This document shows, piece by piece, positions 35,250-44,464 of a DNA stretch of 64,000 bases. Position 1 is the first letter of the stretch; each line of letters starts with the position of its first letter. Source of the stretch: Bacillus sp. UNC438CL73TsuS30. Its GTDB lineage: Bacteria; Bacillota; Bacilli; Bacillales; Cytobacillaceae. The stretch spans positions 1,419,999 through 1,483,998 of the forward strand of contig NZ_KI535295.1 in assembly GCF_000482325.1 (NCBI RefSeq), written 5' to 3'. The position numbers and the translations under genes were made by a program. The notes beneath the pieces were generated by a model that worked only from the letters and a program-made list of their open reading frames with translations, was not told the origin of the DNA and made no database searches.

Positions 35250-36422
35250 TCAAAAAGTATCGTAAAAATCTTTAATTGCTTTGTCCACATATACCCAACC
35301 TTTCCATCCGATATGAATCGTATCCTTCATAAAATAAGGGTCGTATTCATGATTGGAAAAATCAGCAATTGGATACCCTTGTGACTCAATTTGATTTTTA
35401 ATTCGTTTGTAATAAGAAGTACGGCCATCCTTTGGGAAACCGATGTAATCATACCATTTCCCGTTAACGGGAACCGAAATAAATAATGGTTTTGCACCAG
35501 ATTGTTTTAAAAGATCTAGTACAAGCTGAAAATCTAAATATTCAACTGATTTACCGTAGGATGCCCCTATTTTGGAATCCTTCAATTGAGGAACCCGTTT
35601 CTTTATTTTATTATATTTAGCATTAATCACATAAAATGAATTATTCGTGGCCTGTCGTTTACCCATTTGGTCTGCTTCATGTTTTAATTCCGCCCACGAT
35701 TTATTTCGTACCTCCGGGCTGATATCGCGTTTGCGGGAAATACCGCCAGCTATCGCGTAATATAAATCTTTTTTCGTCAGCATTCCCCTATATGCTCGAG
35801 CAAATGGACGTACAAATGCTGCTTTCCGCTTATCCAGAGGATTATTCGAAATTTCTGCTTGATAAAGGGTCGAAAGCATTCGATCGTCCTGTACTGGTTT
35901 AAATTGTAACATTCGTTTTATCGCAATCTGCTTGACTTTTGGGTCAATTTTATCGTTAAAAGCAAGATCATATCCCTGAAGTATTGAGTAGTTTGGCACA
36001 AAGTGTGACAAATCTGCCCCCTGAGGCTGGAACCATTGGGGGGATAAAACAAATACAATTTTTTTTCCTTTTAACTGGTCCATATGTTCAGCAAAGTTGA
36101 GAAAATGAATTAAGGAAATCGAACCGCCGCGTCCAATAAGAAAAGGAGTAAACCCGTCATAATTTTCTTTAAAATAATTGGATGGATGAAACCGATCAAG
36201 CCTAGCCAATTCGGATGAACCGTATATGGGCAAATACTGATGATCCTGAAGCATTTTCTTCTGAATATATTTTCCTTGGAACATGAGCGGATTCAATTCT
36301 GTTGCTGCTTGACTCACCCTTTGTTTTGGAATGAGACGTTCTACCCAGCTATTCGGAATAATAATCAAAAGCAACAATGTAACAAAAGCAAATATCAGCG
36401 GTGCAAATAAAGCTTTTTTCAT
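35250..36422 (-). CDS. dltD: D-alanyl transfer protein DltD
   Basis: 390 residues: an N-terminal membrane anchor (LIFAFVTLLLLIIIPNSW) and an extracytoplasmic SGNH-like acyl hydrolase/transferase domain. The catalytic Ser is in PIYGSSELARLDRFHPSNYF and the His in DTIHIGWKGWVYVD near the C-terminus. DltD works in the last steps of D-alanine transfer to teichoic acids. It overlaps dltC by four bases, and its ribosome binding site lies in dltC. Last gene of the operon. Confidence 0.96.
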   Translation of the reverse strand: MKKALFAPLIFAFVTLLLLIIIPNSWVERLIPKQRVSQAATELNPLMFQGKYIQKKMLQDHQYLPIYGSSELARLDRFHPSNYFKENYDGFTPFLIGRGGSISLIHFLNFAEHMDQLKGKKIVFVLSPQWFQPQGADLSHFVPNYSILQGYDLAFNDKIDPKVKQIAIKRMLQFKPVQDDRMLSTLYQAEISNNPLDKRKAAFVRPFARAYRGMLTKKDLYYAIAGGISRKRDISPEVRNKSWAELKHEADQMGKRQATNNSFYVINAKYNKIKKRVPQLKDSKIGASYGKSVEYLDFQLVLDLLKQSGAKPLFISVPVNGKWYDYIGFPKDGRTSYYKRIKNQIESQGYPIADFSNHEYDPYFMKDTIHIGWKGWVYVDKAIKDFYDTF

Positions 36423-36655
36423 TTAAATTCGGCCAACTGCTTCGCGATATTATTGGGAGTATTCCATGTGTCACGGTCGAATTCCGTAATGGGTACTGTA
36501 ATGCCAAACCGTTCTTCGATTTGGACAAGCAATTCTACTGTCCCAAACGAATCAAGAAGCCCGGATTCAAATAAATCAATATCTGGGTCTTCTTTTACCA
36601 CATCGTCTTGGCAGATTTCCGTCACTAATGCAATAACTTGTTCATTCAATTCCAT
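36419..36655 (-). CDS. dltC: D-alanyl carrier protein DltC
   Basis: 78 residues, the normal size of this acyl-carrier-like protein. The phosphopantetheine serine is in FESGLLDSFGTVELLVQI. I start at the ATG at 36655, ten bases after AAAGGAG; the ATG at 36664 overlaps the dltB stop but is only two bases from the site. It carries D-alanine as a thioester from DltA to the membrane. Confidence 0.96.
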   Translation of the reverse strand: MELNEQVIALVTEICQDDVVKEDPDIDLFESGLLDSFGTVELLVQIEERFGITVPITEFDRDTWNTPNNIAKQLAEFK

Positions 36656-36660
36656 ATAAA

Positions 36661-37827
36661 TCATACTCCTTTATGTAAAAAGTGTCCTGAAAAAATATAA
36701 AATCCAAAGCATACAAAATGGAACGTGATGATGACAGACGCAATATGAGTCATTTTATTTTGCGGCCACCAATGATGTTTCTTATTAAATTGTTCAAACG
36801 AATTATAAGCAACCATTAAAAAGGCGTGGTAAACTCCATAAAGAATATATTGAATTTCCAATCCGTGCCAAAAGCCCATTAATAAAAATAACAGAATATA
36901 ACCCAAATTGGAAACTATTTGTCGATTTTTAATCAATTTTTTCTTCGTCATCCAAAACACAAACCGCATAAACACATAATCCCTGAACCAAAAGGACAGT
37001 GTCATATGCCAGCGATTCCAAAAGTCTTTCATATTTCGGCTGATAAAAGGTTGGTTAAAGTTTTCTGGAGTTTTTACACCCATAATATAACTGACACCAA
37101 TGGCAAATGCGCTATAACCTGCAAAATCAAAAAACAGGTATAAACTATAGGTATACATATAAAAAAGATGATGTTGGAAAGTACCATGGCTAAAATGCCC
37201 AAGTCTGATCATAATGTAATGATGGATCAAATACCCAATGATAAATTTGTAAAGAAAGCCAAGAAAGATTTTATTCATTCCTTCGTATAGGAAAAGTTTA
37301 TATTCTTCCTTTGAGATGTCCTCGTTTAAGTCTTTTTCAAAACGGCGATATCTGTCAATGGGTCCAGATGAAAGGGTTGGAAAGAAAAGGATGAAATAAA
37401 GTAGGCGAATAAGGGGGACCTGATTTTTAATTAATCCATCCCTAGTTTCCATTATCATTTGGACACCTTTAAAAGTAAGATACGATATCCCGAGAAATCC
37501 CCAAAAATTTTCGATGAATAAATAGGGCGATAGTTTAGATATCAACAGCGGGAGAATCGAAAGAATGACTGCTAAGCAAAAAATGATTCCACTGTTTGCC
37601 TTTTTTCGATAGGTGATATAACCTTTTATTAAGATCACCTGCCAAAAGGTAAAAAAGATAAGGGCATAGGTTTCCCGTGCATTTTCGGAAAAGATCAGCG
37701 CCAAAAAAATAAGTGTTACAAGTATATTATAGGTTTTAAAGCGTTTCCCATTTAAACCAAGGATTATAGTAGGTGTTAAAAGGAAGGCTGTGATAAAAAA
37801 GAACAAAAATGTACCATATGGTGTCAT
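36661..37827 (-). CDS. dltB: MBOAT-type D-alanyl transferase DltB
   Basis: 388 residues with about eleven membrane segments and the MBOAT signature: FWNRWHMTLSFWFRDYVF and the active-site His in LMGFWHGLEIQYILYGVYHA. DltB passes D-alanine from DltC across the membrane. It overlaps dltA by four bases. Confidence 0.96.
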   Translation of the reverse strand: MTPYGTFLFFFITAFLLTPTIILGLNGKRFKTYNILVTLIFLALIFSENARETYALIFFTFWQVILIKGYITYRKKANSGIIFCLAVILSILPLLISKLSPYLFIENFWGFLGISYLTFKGVQMIMETRDGLIKNQVPLIRLLYFILFFPTLSSGPIDRYRRFEKDLNEDISKEEYKLFLYEGMNKIFLGFLYKFIIGYLIHHYIMIRLGHFSHGTFQHHLFYMYTYSLYLFFDFAGYSAFAIGVSYIMGVKTPENFNQPFISRNMKDFWNRWHMTLSFWFRDYVFMRFVFWMTKKKLIKNRQIVSNLGYILLFLLMGFWHGLEIQYILYGVYHAFLMVAYNSFEQFNKKHHWWPQNKMTHIASVIITFHFVCFGFYIFSGHFLHKGV

Positions 37828-39338
37828 AGTAATACCTTTTCTCTAATTTGTTTTCGGTCTACTTTTCCGTTCGGTGTCATCGGCAGTTCATGATAATATT
37901 CAAACTTTTTCGGAACCATATAGCACGGAAGCTTGGTGCAGAGTTCTTTTTTGATTGCACTGGTAAGCTGATATTCCTTTTCAAATTCATGTTCGGAGGG
38001 AACAATGACTGCAGTTAAATATTCGATTTTTTCCCCTTTTGAAACCGGGATGACCACTGCTGTTTTGACATATTGCGAATCGCCAATCTGCTGTTCGATC
38101 TCTTCTAGCTCCATTCTGTAACCGTGTAATTTTATTTGAAAATCGATCCTGCCTTTATAGAAAAGGAGATCCTTTACCATTTCTCCTTCATCACCAGTAC
38201 GATAGGCTGGTTCACCGTCGATGGTGTAAAATGACTTTTCCGTTAATACCGGTTGCCCTAAATACCCTTTGCTAACGCTTGGTCCGACGATGATGATTTC
38301 CCCCTTTTCTCCTTCAGGGACTTCATGTCCATCCTTACTCCGTAACAGTAACTGAATATCTTTTTTTGCTCTTCCAACAGGGAGCGTCGGGTAAACGTTA
38401 AGGATTTCTTTTGTTATCTCGACAAAGGTAATAGCAACAGTCGCTTCTGTTGGACCGTATGTATTGTAAACCTTTGCTTTTGGAAATCGTTCCTTAAGTT
38501 GACGAGCAATTTGTACGGGTAGAATTTCTCCGCAAAATAAAAAAACCATGATTTCTGGAAGCAATTCTTGATTAAAAGACGGATCCATTAAGCACATATG
38601 CACAAATGATGGAGTAGAGGTCCAGACCTGCGTGTTTGATGTTTTTAGGGCTTCGAATAACAATTTCGGTTTCGCAATCATTTCCTTTGTGATGGCAAAA
38701 AGTTTTCCGCCGGTTGCCAGGCAAGGGTAGAGATCCATTACCGAAAGATCAAAAGAAAAGGGCGCTTGATTGATAAAGCGCAGTCCTCCTTGAATCGGAA
38801 AATCTTCTAGCATCCAATCGACGAAACTTTGGAGATTATTGACCGAAATTTGAACTCCTTTTGGATTGCCAGTGCTTCCCGAGGTATAAATAATATAAAA
38901 ATTTTCATCTTCAGATACCCAATGGGCAGGATCAATTTCATCGGAATCAGTAGAAAAGGTTTTGATTTCATCCAACGTAATCATTTGAATGGTTGAATTT
39001 TGGAATTCCAATGGGTTTCCTGTAACATTGATGAAGATTTCGGCCTGAGAAGCTTTGCTGATTTTTTCTATTCTTTCCAAAGGAATCGAAAGATCAACGG
39101 GAATATAGGCATGTCCGGATTTTACACTTCCCAAAAAAGAGATAATCATTTCTGGTTCCATATGACCGTAAACCATTATGGGTGAACCTGTTGAAATATT
39201 TTGGCTTAAAATATATCTGGCCACTTGGTTTGATTTTCGCCAAAGTTCTCTATATGTTAATGGATGATCTGGCGAAATAAAAGCTTCAGCTTCCGGCTGT
39301 GTGAAAGCAAAATCTTTTATTTTTAATAACATTCTCAT
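37824..39338 (-). CDS. dltA: D-alanine-DltC ligase DltA
   Basis: 504 residues, full length for this adenylating enzyme. P-loop-like motif IIYTSGSTGNPKGVQ at about residue 150, YNTYGPTEATVAI, YRTGDEGE, and the C-terminal lysine loop TPNGKVDRKQI are present. It activates D-alanine with ATP and loads DltC. GGAGGTG lies ten bases before the ATG at 39338. DltX is encoded 21 bp upstream in the same operon. Confidence 0.97.
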   Translation of the reverse strand: MRMLLKIKDFAFTQPEAEAFISPDHPLTYRELWRKSNQVARYILSQNISTGSPIMVYGHMEPEMIISFLGSVKSGHAYIPVDLSIPLERIEKISKASQAEIFINVTGNPLEFQNSTIQMITLDEIKTFSTDSDEIDPAHWVSEDENFYIIYTSGSTGNPKGVQISVNNLQSFVDWMLEDFPIQGGLRFINQAPFSFDLSVMDLYPCLATGGKLFAITKEMIAKPKLLFEALKTSNTQVWTSTPSFVHMCLMDPSFNQELLPEIMVFLFCGEILPVQIARQLKERFPKAKVYNTYGPTEATVAITFVEITKEILNVYPTLPVGRAKKDIQLLLRSKDGHEVPEGEKGEIIIVGPSVSKGYLGQPVLTEKSFYTIDGEPAYRTGDEGEMVKDLLFYKGRIDFQIKLHGYRMELEEIEQQIGDSQYVKTAVVIPVSKGEKIEYLTAVIVPSEHEFEKEYQLTSAIKKELCTKLPCYMVPKKFEYYHELPMTPNGKVDRKQIREKVLL

Positions 39339-39359
39339 TTAGAAAAAGCACCTCCAGCC

Positions 39360-39491
39360 TTAAAATTCAGTGTATATATAAGCCCCGGCATTGGCGTCAC
39401 TAAATCCATACATGAAAAATAGCAAAAGCAGGATGAATATATAATACAAGTAACGGACAAAACCATTTGTTTGATTATGATCGTTCATCAT
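39360..39491 (-). CDS. dltX: Teichoic acid D-Ala incorporation-associated protein DltX
   Basis: 43 residues. One membrane helix (YYIFILLLLFFMYGF) and the conserved C-terminal motif (AGAYIYTEF) typical of DltX, which acts with DltB/DltD. Position directly before dltA confirms it. ATG at 39491 (or the next codon) follows GGTGGGG. Confidence 0.92.
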   Translation of the reverse strand: MMNDHNQTNGFVRYLYYIFILLLLFFMYGFSDANAGAYIYTEF

Positions 39492-39640
39492 CTTTAAACC
39501 CCACCTTCATATTTACTACTTAAAAGAGAATCTTTTAAGGACACCCGATTTATTGATATTATCAAACTAAAAGAAAGAGCTAATTCAGTGGACAGGCTAT
39601 ATAAAATGTGGAAATTTCTTTGAGGAAATCAGGGGAAAAT

Positions 39641-39667
39641 AAAAAACACCGCAGTTACGCGGTGTAA
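39641..39667 (-). terminator. Terminator of the leftward remnant upstream of dlt
   Basis: ACACCGC-AGTTAC-GCGGTGT stem; on the minus strand it is followed by TTTTTTATTTTCC. It separates the methyltransferase remnant from the dlt promoter region. Confidence 0.75.
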
Positions 39668-39682
39668 TTCAAATTTATATGG

Positions 39683-39943
39683 TTAGGGCTGGCAAATAAA
39701 TACATATGCGGGTGGAATATTCCAATGGACCTTTATAATTTCAATATGAGACCCATGGATTATATGAACATTTGGAATTCCGTTATATTTCTCCTTGAGT
39801 GGCTCATAAAATTCTGTGTTGGATTCAATGACTAACAAAACCGTATCATCATTTTTATGGTCAATCAGTTGTTCCGTAAAAATCCCGGTTCCTGGTCCAT
39901 ATTCGACAATACCTTTTGCATGGGCGAATTGGATCGGTGCAAT
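39683..39943 (-). pseudogene. SAM-dependent methyltransferase fragment
   Basis: The frame reads AKGIVEYGPGTGIFTEQLID (SAM-binding motif I, E-x-G-P-G-T-G), then VLLVIESNTEFYEPLKEKYN and VHIIHGS, ending at TAA 39683. It resembles phospholipid or rRNA-adenine methyltransferases. The N-terminus is missing at ~39943 and the C-terminus is early, so only a third of a gene remains. Confidence 0.6.
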
Positions 39944-40048
39944 CGCTTTATTATTATTCCTATTTTTCTTTATTCCCTACAAGGAAGACGCTACCAAAAT
40001 TAAAATGGTTTTGGAAGGCTATTGTTAGGGGAATCAAAATATTCATTA

Positions 40049-40144
40049 TTATCTTTCCAAAATCATTCCTAAAAGGATGCCCCAATATCCAATTGAATTA
40101 ATCCAGTTTATTGCTATGTCCCCTAATTGATGTAATATGCTCAC
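40049..40144 (-). pseudogene. N-terminal scrap of a DedA-family gene
   Basis: GTG at 40144, eight bases after GGGAG, reads MSILHQLGDIAINWINSIGY then WGILLGMILE and a TAA. DedA proteins begin with such a helix. Between it and the methyltransferase fragment, the plus strand carries another scrap ending LFFFIPYKEDATKIKMVLEG. Confidence 0.4.
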
Positions 40145-40499
40145 TTTAAATTCTCCCTTATATTTATCAAATTGTGTATGGTGAAAATTTAGACAATAAA
40201 TATATAACAGTTTGCCATAAAAAATGCAATTTTACTTTTTTTGCTGTGAAAAGAAAGAGCAATTTACACCTTACTCTTCAAGTATGGTCAATTATTCTCT
40301 TTTCTACCGTCCTATTCATACCCAAGCTAAAGAGCAGGATAATATATTGGCGTATCGGTCCTTTGCCAAAGGGATGGAGTTAGTCTCTTTTCAATCATAT
40401 ATACATTTAATAAAAATTTAAGATTTCCTTAATAGGGTGTTTAGGCTTCAAGTCTAATATTATAATGTTTCATAAAATCATTTGAAGGAGGAAATCGGA
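40145..40499. other. Region without a convincing gene
   Basis: Two overlapping open plus frames (40174-40383, 40224-40421) have no ribosome binding site and poor composition. The end carries AAGGAGGA of the next gene. Confidence 0.4.
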
Positions 40500-41399
40500 A
40501 TGAAATCAAAGGTAATAGCAGCCGTAGGTATTAGCGGCTTATTAATGGCAGGAGGTGTTTTATCTGCCTCGGCTTCAACATCAGGCTATGATCTCTTTAA
40601 AACAGCTGTAAAGAAGACTCAAACTATCAACAGTTTTTCAGCACATATTAAAGGATCCTTAACAGATAATGATAAGGTGGTTTATCACGTAGACTCCATT
40701 AACACTGAAAATCTAAAAAATGATTCTAGTAATAGTTCTACTAGTGTTAGTAAAAATGGAACAACAACAAAAGTAGATTTCTATTCACAGGACAATAAGG
40801 AGATCGTTAAAAGCAGTAATGATGTCAATTATTATGTTAAGCAAGAGAAAGCAGGTAAACATGAAGTAAAAGATGAGAAAGAAAAAGAAAGATTTTCACC
40901 TGCTATGCAAAAAGATGTAGAAGCCATTTTTGATGCATTGACAAAAAACTATCAAGACAGCATTACTACAAAAGATATCTCAAATGGTCATACTCAAATT
41001 GAGCTAGACCTTTCTAAAAATCAAATACCAACTGTTGGGCAAGCAGTAGTTTCATTTTTCCTAAAAAATATTGATCAACAAACAATGCATGAAGAAAAAC
41101 AGCGATTTGGTTCTTTATCGTTTGCAGATTTGAAGCCACAATTACCTCAATTAAAGAATAACATAAGTGTTTCAAGAGTCGTCCTTCAGGGGGATATCGA
41201 TAAGGACCAATACTTAGTGGGCCAAAAAGCAGAGATTTTTGTGTCAGGTGATGATTTAAACGGAAAACATCATGATCTGGTACTACATTTATCCAATCAG
41301 TTTGATCATTTAAATAAAGCAAACGTATCAAATATTAATTTAACTGGTAAAAAAGTAGTAAAAGTACAAGAAAAATACCATGGACATGAAGAAGATTAA
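40500..41399 (+). CDS. Exported protein of unknown function next to ABC/TCS genes
   Basis: 299 residues with a signal peptide (VIAAVGISGLLMAGGVLSAS, likely cut after ASA) and no lipobox. The mature part is rich in Lys, Asp, Ser; segments TINSFSAHIKGSLTDNDKVV and VSRVVLQGDIDKDQYLVGQK suggest a beta-sandwich like some DUF-type export proteins. ATG at 40500 follows AAGGAGG. A perfect hairpin separates it from the ABC transporter, so it may share a transcript only partly. Function not known. Confidence 0.65.
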   Translation: MKSKVIAAVGISGLLMAGGVLSASASTSGYDLFKTAVKKTQTINSFSAHIKGSLTDNDKVVYHVDSINTENLKNDSSNSSTSVSKNGTTTKVDFYSQDNKEIVKSSNDVNYYVKQEKAGKHEVKDEKEKERFSPAMQKDVEAIFDALTKNYQDSITTKDISNGHTQIELDLSKNQIPTVGQAVVSFFLKNIDQQTMHEEKQRFGSLSFADLKPQLPQLKNNISVSRVVLQGDIDKDQYLVGQKAEIFVSGDDLNGKHHDLVLHLSNQFDHLNKANVSNINLTGKKVVKVQEKYHGHEED

Positions 41400-41420
41400 T
41401 CAGATTTTCAATGCTGAGTT

Positions 41421-41460
41421 CCAGAGTGGCAGAGTCTATCTCTGCCCTCTGGTTCTTCTA
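41421..41460 (+). terminator. Terminator or attenuator before the ABC transporter
   Basis: CCAGAG-T-GGCAGAG pairs with CTCTGCC-CTCTGG around TCTAT. The tail TTCTTCTA is only moderately T-rich. Confidence 0.65.
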
Positions 41461-41500
41461 ATTAGAGGGGAATATTTTTTAAAGAAGGGAAAGAAACTGC

Positions 41501-42238
41501 GTGCCAATACTAGAACTCCAAAATGTTACTAAACGGTTTAAAAATGGTCGTGGGGTAGAAAATATTACCTTAACGGTCAACCAGGGAGAGATTTTTGGTT
41601 TATTAGGACCAAATGGAGCAGGGAAAACAACTTTAATGAAATGTATTGTAGCTTTGTGCCGTCCAGATAAAGGGAAAATCTTGATTAATGGTCATAATGT
41701 AATGGAAGAATTCGAAAAGGCAATGAAATCAGTAGGAACTTTAATTAGCGGTGTAGAAGCTTTTGACTATTTAAGCGCATATGAGAACCTAATGCTTATA
41801 GCGAGGATATACCCGGAAATTGGAAAAGAAAGAATAAGTGAGGTAATGAATTTGGTAGGAATGGAAGCTCATATGGATGAAAAGGTGAGATCTTTTTCAA
41901 CTGGAATGAGGCAACGCTTCTATTTAGCTGCTGCTTTACTCTCAAACCCGACCTTAGTTATTTTGGACGAACCGACAAACGGTTTGGATATTGAAGCAAA
42001 AGTTGATTTTCAACAATTAATCAGCAGGTTGGTGAAGGAAGCAGGTGTTACGGTTATTCTATCTACCCACCTGATTGATGAAGTTGAGCGTCTATGCAAT
42101 CGAATCGCTATTCTTTCAAAGGGATCCATTATTGGGGAAATATCCAGAACAGAATTAGCTGAGGCGCAAACATTTGAATCGTATTATATGGACCGTATTC
42201 GTAGTGGGAAGGAAGGGAAAGATCATGTTGAACTTTAG
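41501..42238 (+). CDS. ABC transporter ATP-binding protein
   Basis: 245 residues. Walker A GPNGAGKTTLMK, Q-loop region, ABC signature FSTGMRQRF, Walker B LVILDEPTNGLD and the switch His in ILSTHLIDEVERL are all present. It belongs to the CcmA/YtrB-like ATPases that power ABC-2 permeases, often in antibiotic or antimicrobial-peptide response. The GTG at 41501 follows GAAGGGAAAG. The next gene, its permease, overlaps by 14 bases. Confidence 0.93.
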   Translation: MPILELQNVTKRFKNGRGVENITLTVNQGEIFGLLGPNGAGKTTLMKCIVALCRPDKGKILINGHNVMEEFEKAMKSVGTLISGVEAFDYLSAYENLMLIARIYPEIGKERISEVMNLVGMEAHMDEKVRSFSTGMRQRFYLAAALLSNPTLVILDEPTNGLDIEAKVDFQQLISRLVKEAGVTVILSTHLIDEVERLCNRIAILSKGSIIGEISRTELAEAQTFESYYMDRIRSGKEGKDHVEL

Positions 42239-42959
42239 AAATGAATGGAGCAAGCTTATACACAAACGTTCGACAATTGTTCTATTTTGCCTGTCCGCGA
42301 TATTCCCATTAATAACTGGTCCAATTATTCAAATGATGCAAAATAGGTTTGGTTTTACTGCATTCGATGGAGAAAGTTTTCCATTGGTTATTTTGGGTTT
42401 GGCGGTTTCCATTTATCTACCATTAATATTGGCCTTGGGAATTAGTGATATGTTTACAGGAGAGCAAGAACAAAAAACACTTTCATTTATTTTAGTTCGG
42501 CCATTATCTCGTTTTAAAATTTTTGTGTCTAAGATTGCTTGTAGTTGCATTTATTTATTGTCCCTATTGATGATTGTATTTATTTCTTCTATGTTAACTG
42601 GTGCTATCTGGTTAGAAAACTTTACACTTCATGGTCTAGTCCTTGGTTTTTTTGCTTACCTGTTATCTTTGCTGCCATTAATGGCGATTGGATTGATGCT
42701 GGTTTTTCTTGCACTTTGGTTTGGAGCGAGCAGCAGGGCGATAACATTTTCTATCTTACTTTATTTAGTGATGATGGCTATATCCTATCTATTCCCAACG
42801 ATAGCTCAGTGGCTTCCTATTTATGATAATAGCTGGTATCAACGATGGATCAATAGCGGAGTTAGCGTAGTAACTTTAGGGAGAACTCTTTACTTGTTAT
42901 CATTTTGTACATTATTTTTCACGCTTGGTTACTATAAGTTTACTACTAAAGAATATTAA
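42225..42959 (+). CDS. ABC-2 type transporter permease
   Basis: 244 residues with six membrane segments (STIVLFCLSAIFPLITGPII, then FPLVILGLAVSIYLPLILAL and so on). ATG at 42225, preceded by GGAAGGGAAAG, overlaps the end of the ATPase gene. It makes the transporter with the preceding ATPase; substrate unknown, with peptide antibiotics a reasonable guess from context. Confidence 0.88.
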   Translation: MLNFRNEWSKLIHKRSTIVLFCLSAIFPLITGPIIQMMQNRFGFTAFDGESFPLVILGLAVSIYLPLILALGISDMFTGEQEQKTLSFILVRPLSRFKIFVSKIACSCIYLLSLLMIVFISSMLTGAIWLENFTLHGLVLGFFAYLLSLLPLMAIGLMLVFLALWFGASSRAITFSILLYLVMMAISYLFPTIAQWLPIYDNSWYQRWINSGVSVVTLGRTLYLLSFCTLFFTLGYYKFTTKEY

Positions 42960-42979
42960 ATTTGAAAGCAGTGAATTAT

Positions 42980-44464
42980 ATGTCGATTCGTTTTAGACTT
43001 GTTTTATCCTATCTTGTGATGATTCTTGTTCCGATTATATTTGTGATTGTTTCAGCTTTTCTCGTTGCACTACTTTTTAGAGGAGATATCAAAGAGCTAA
43101 GAAACATCTATTTACCACCGGAACACCTACATAAGATGTCTAAGAACGATCAATTATATATTGATTTACATCGTCAAACATTGAGCAATCCAGGGAATTT
43201 TCTCAACCAATCGTATTTAAAGAAGATTGACAACCAATTAAGCAAAAATGGAGGTACTGGGCTAATTGTTAGAAAGGGAAATAATATTTTATATCAATCG
43301 GTTTCAGTAAAACACGTAGATAAAGATGACCTCCCTTTGTTTGGAGTGTTTGGCGGTGTGGATCCATTGGAAGAAATTGATCATAAAGTGGTTGGGATAA
43401 AGAAAATTGATTTCTATTTTCCTGATAATACAGAGGGCTCTCTTTTTTTTGTTACTGATTCCAGCAGTTTTGCCAAATTTGTTCGCTCCTTTTTCCCAAT
43501 TTTATTTTTTAGTCTCATATTGATTTTAATTATTACCAATGGATTGCTTACTTACTTTGTTTCAAGAAGCATTCTCGTTCCTATAAAACAATTGCAAAAG
43601 GCTACACAAGAAATGAAAGAAGGAAACCTCAATGATTCTATCACACCAATGTCAAAAGATGAGTTAGGACAGTTGGCCCAGGGATTTAATGAAATGAGGA
43701 TGAAATTAAAGGAATCGATTGAAAAGCAGTTAGCCTATGAAGAAAACCGGAAAGAGCTTATAGCAAATATATCACATGACCTCAAAACCCCAATTACAAC
43801 GATTAAAGGATATGTCGAAGGAATTCGGGATGGAGTGGCTAATACTCCAGAAAAAATAGATCGTTATATTCAGACAATTTATTCGAAATCTATCGATTTA
43901 GATCATATGATTGATGAGCTTTTTTTGTATTCCAAATTAGACTTACAGCGACTTCCATTTCATTTTGAGAAAATCCACTTTGACCATTATTTACAGGATT
44001 TTGTGGAAGAACTTCGTTTTGAAGTGGCGGAACTAAATGTAGAGGTAGATTTAAAAATAATTAAAAATAGTAATTATTTAATAAATGGAGATCGGGAACA
44101 TTTAAAGCGAGTAATTACGAATATTGTCGATAATTCTTTAAAATATAACGATAATAAATATAAAAGACTCTTTTTTCATCTTTCAACAATAGACTCTCAT
44201 GTCCTTTTTAAATTGCAAGACAACGGCCCTGGAATAGCGGATGAAAATCTACCGTACATTTTCGATCGCTTTTATCGAGAGGATTTAGCAAGGGGAACAG
44301 AAAAAGGTGGTAGTGGCCTTGGTTTGTCCATTGCAAAACGAATTATTGATGAACATAATGGAAAAATATGGGTAGAAAGTAAAAAGGGACTAGGAACCAC
44401 AATCCTATTTACAATAGAAAAAACAGGTGATGAAAGTGAAAAAGATCTTAATAATAGAAGATGA
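42980..44464 (+). CDS. Two-component sensor histidine kinase
   Basis: 494 residues from ATG 42980 (a TTG at 42962 is also possible). Two membrane helices (near residues 8-30 and 172-195) flank an extracytoplasmic sensor of ~140 residues; then HAMP (PIKQLQKATQEMKEGNL), H-box with the phosphorylated His in IANISHDLKTPITTIKGY, N-box NIVDNSLKYND, G1 DNGPGIADENL and G2 GGSGLGLSIAKR. The ABC genes are directly upstream and the regulator overlaps the end, so the kinase probably controls this transporter. Confidence 0.93.
   Translation: MSIRFRLVLSYLVMILVPIIFVIVSAFLVALLFRGDIKELRNIYLPPEHLHKMSKNDQLYIDLHRQTLSNPGNFLNQSYLKKIDNQLSKNGGTGLIVRKGNNILYQSVSVKHVDKDDLPLFGVFGGVDPLEEIDHKVVGIKKIDFYFPDNTEGSLFFVTDSSSFAKFVRSFFPILFFSLILILIITNGLLTYFVSRSILVPIKQLQKATQEMKEGNLNDSITPMSKDELGQLAQGFNEMRMKLKESIEKQLAYEENRKELIANISHDLKTPITTIKGYVEGIRDGVANTPEKIDRYIQTIYSKSIDLDHMIDELFLYSKLDLQRLPFHFEKIHFDHYLQDFVEELRFEVAELNVEVDLKIIKNSNYLINGDREHLKRVITNIVDNSLKYNDNKYKRLFFHLSTIDSHVLFKLQDNGPGIADENLPYIFDRFYREDLARGTEKGGSGLGLSIAKRIIDEHNGKIWVESKKGLGTTILFTIEKTGDESEKDLNNRR

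Noticed and set aside
39816-40028. A 70-residue plus-strand reading frame
   Set aside because: Mostly antisense to the methyltransferase fragment; only its last ~28 codons look like a separate protein end.
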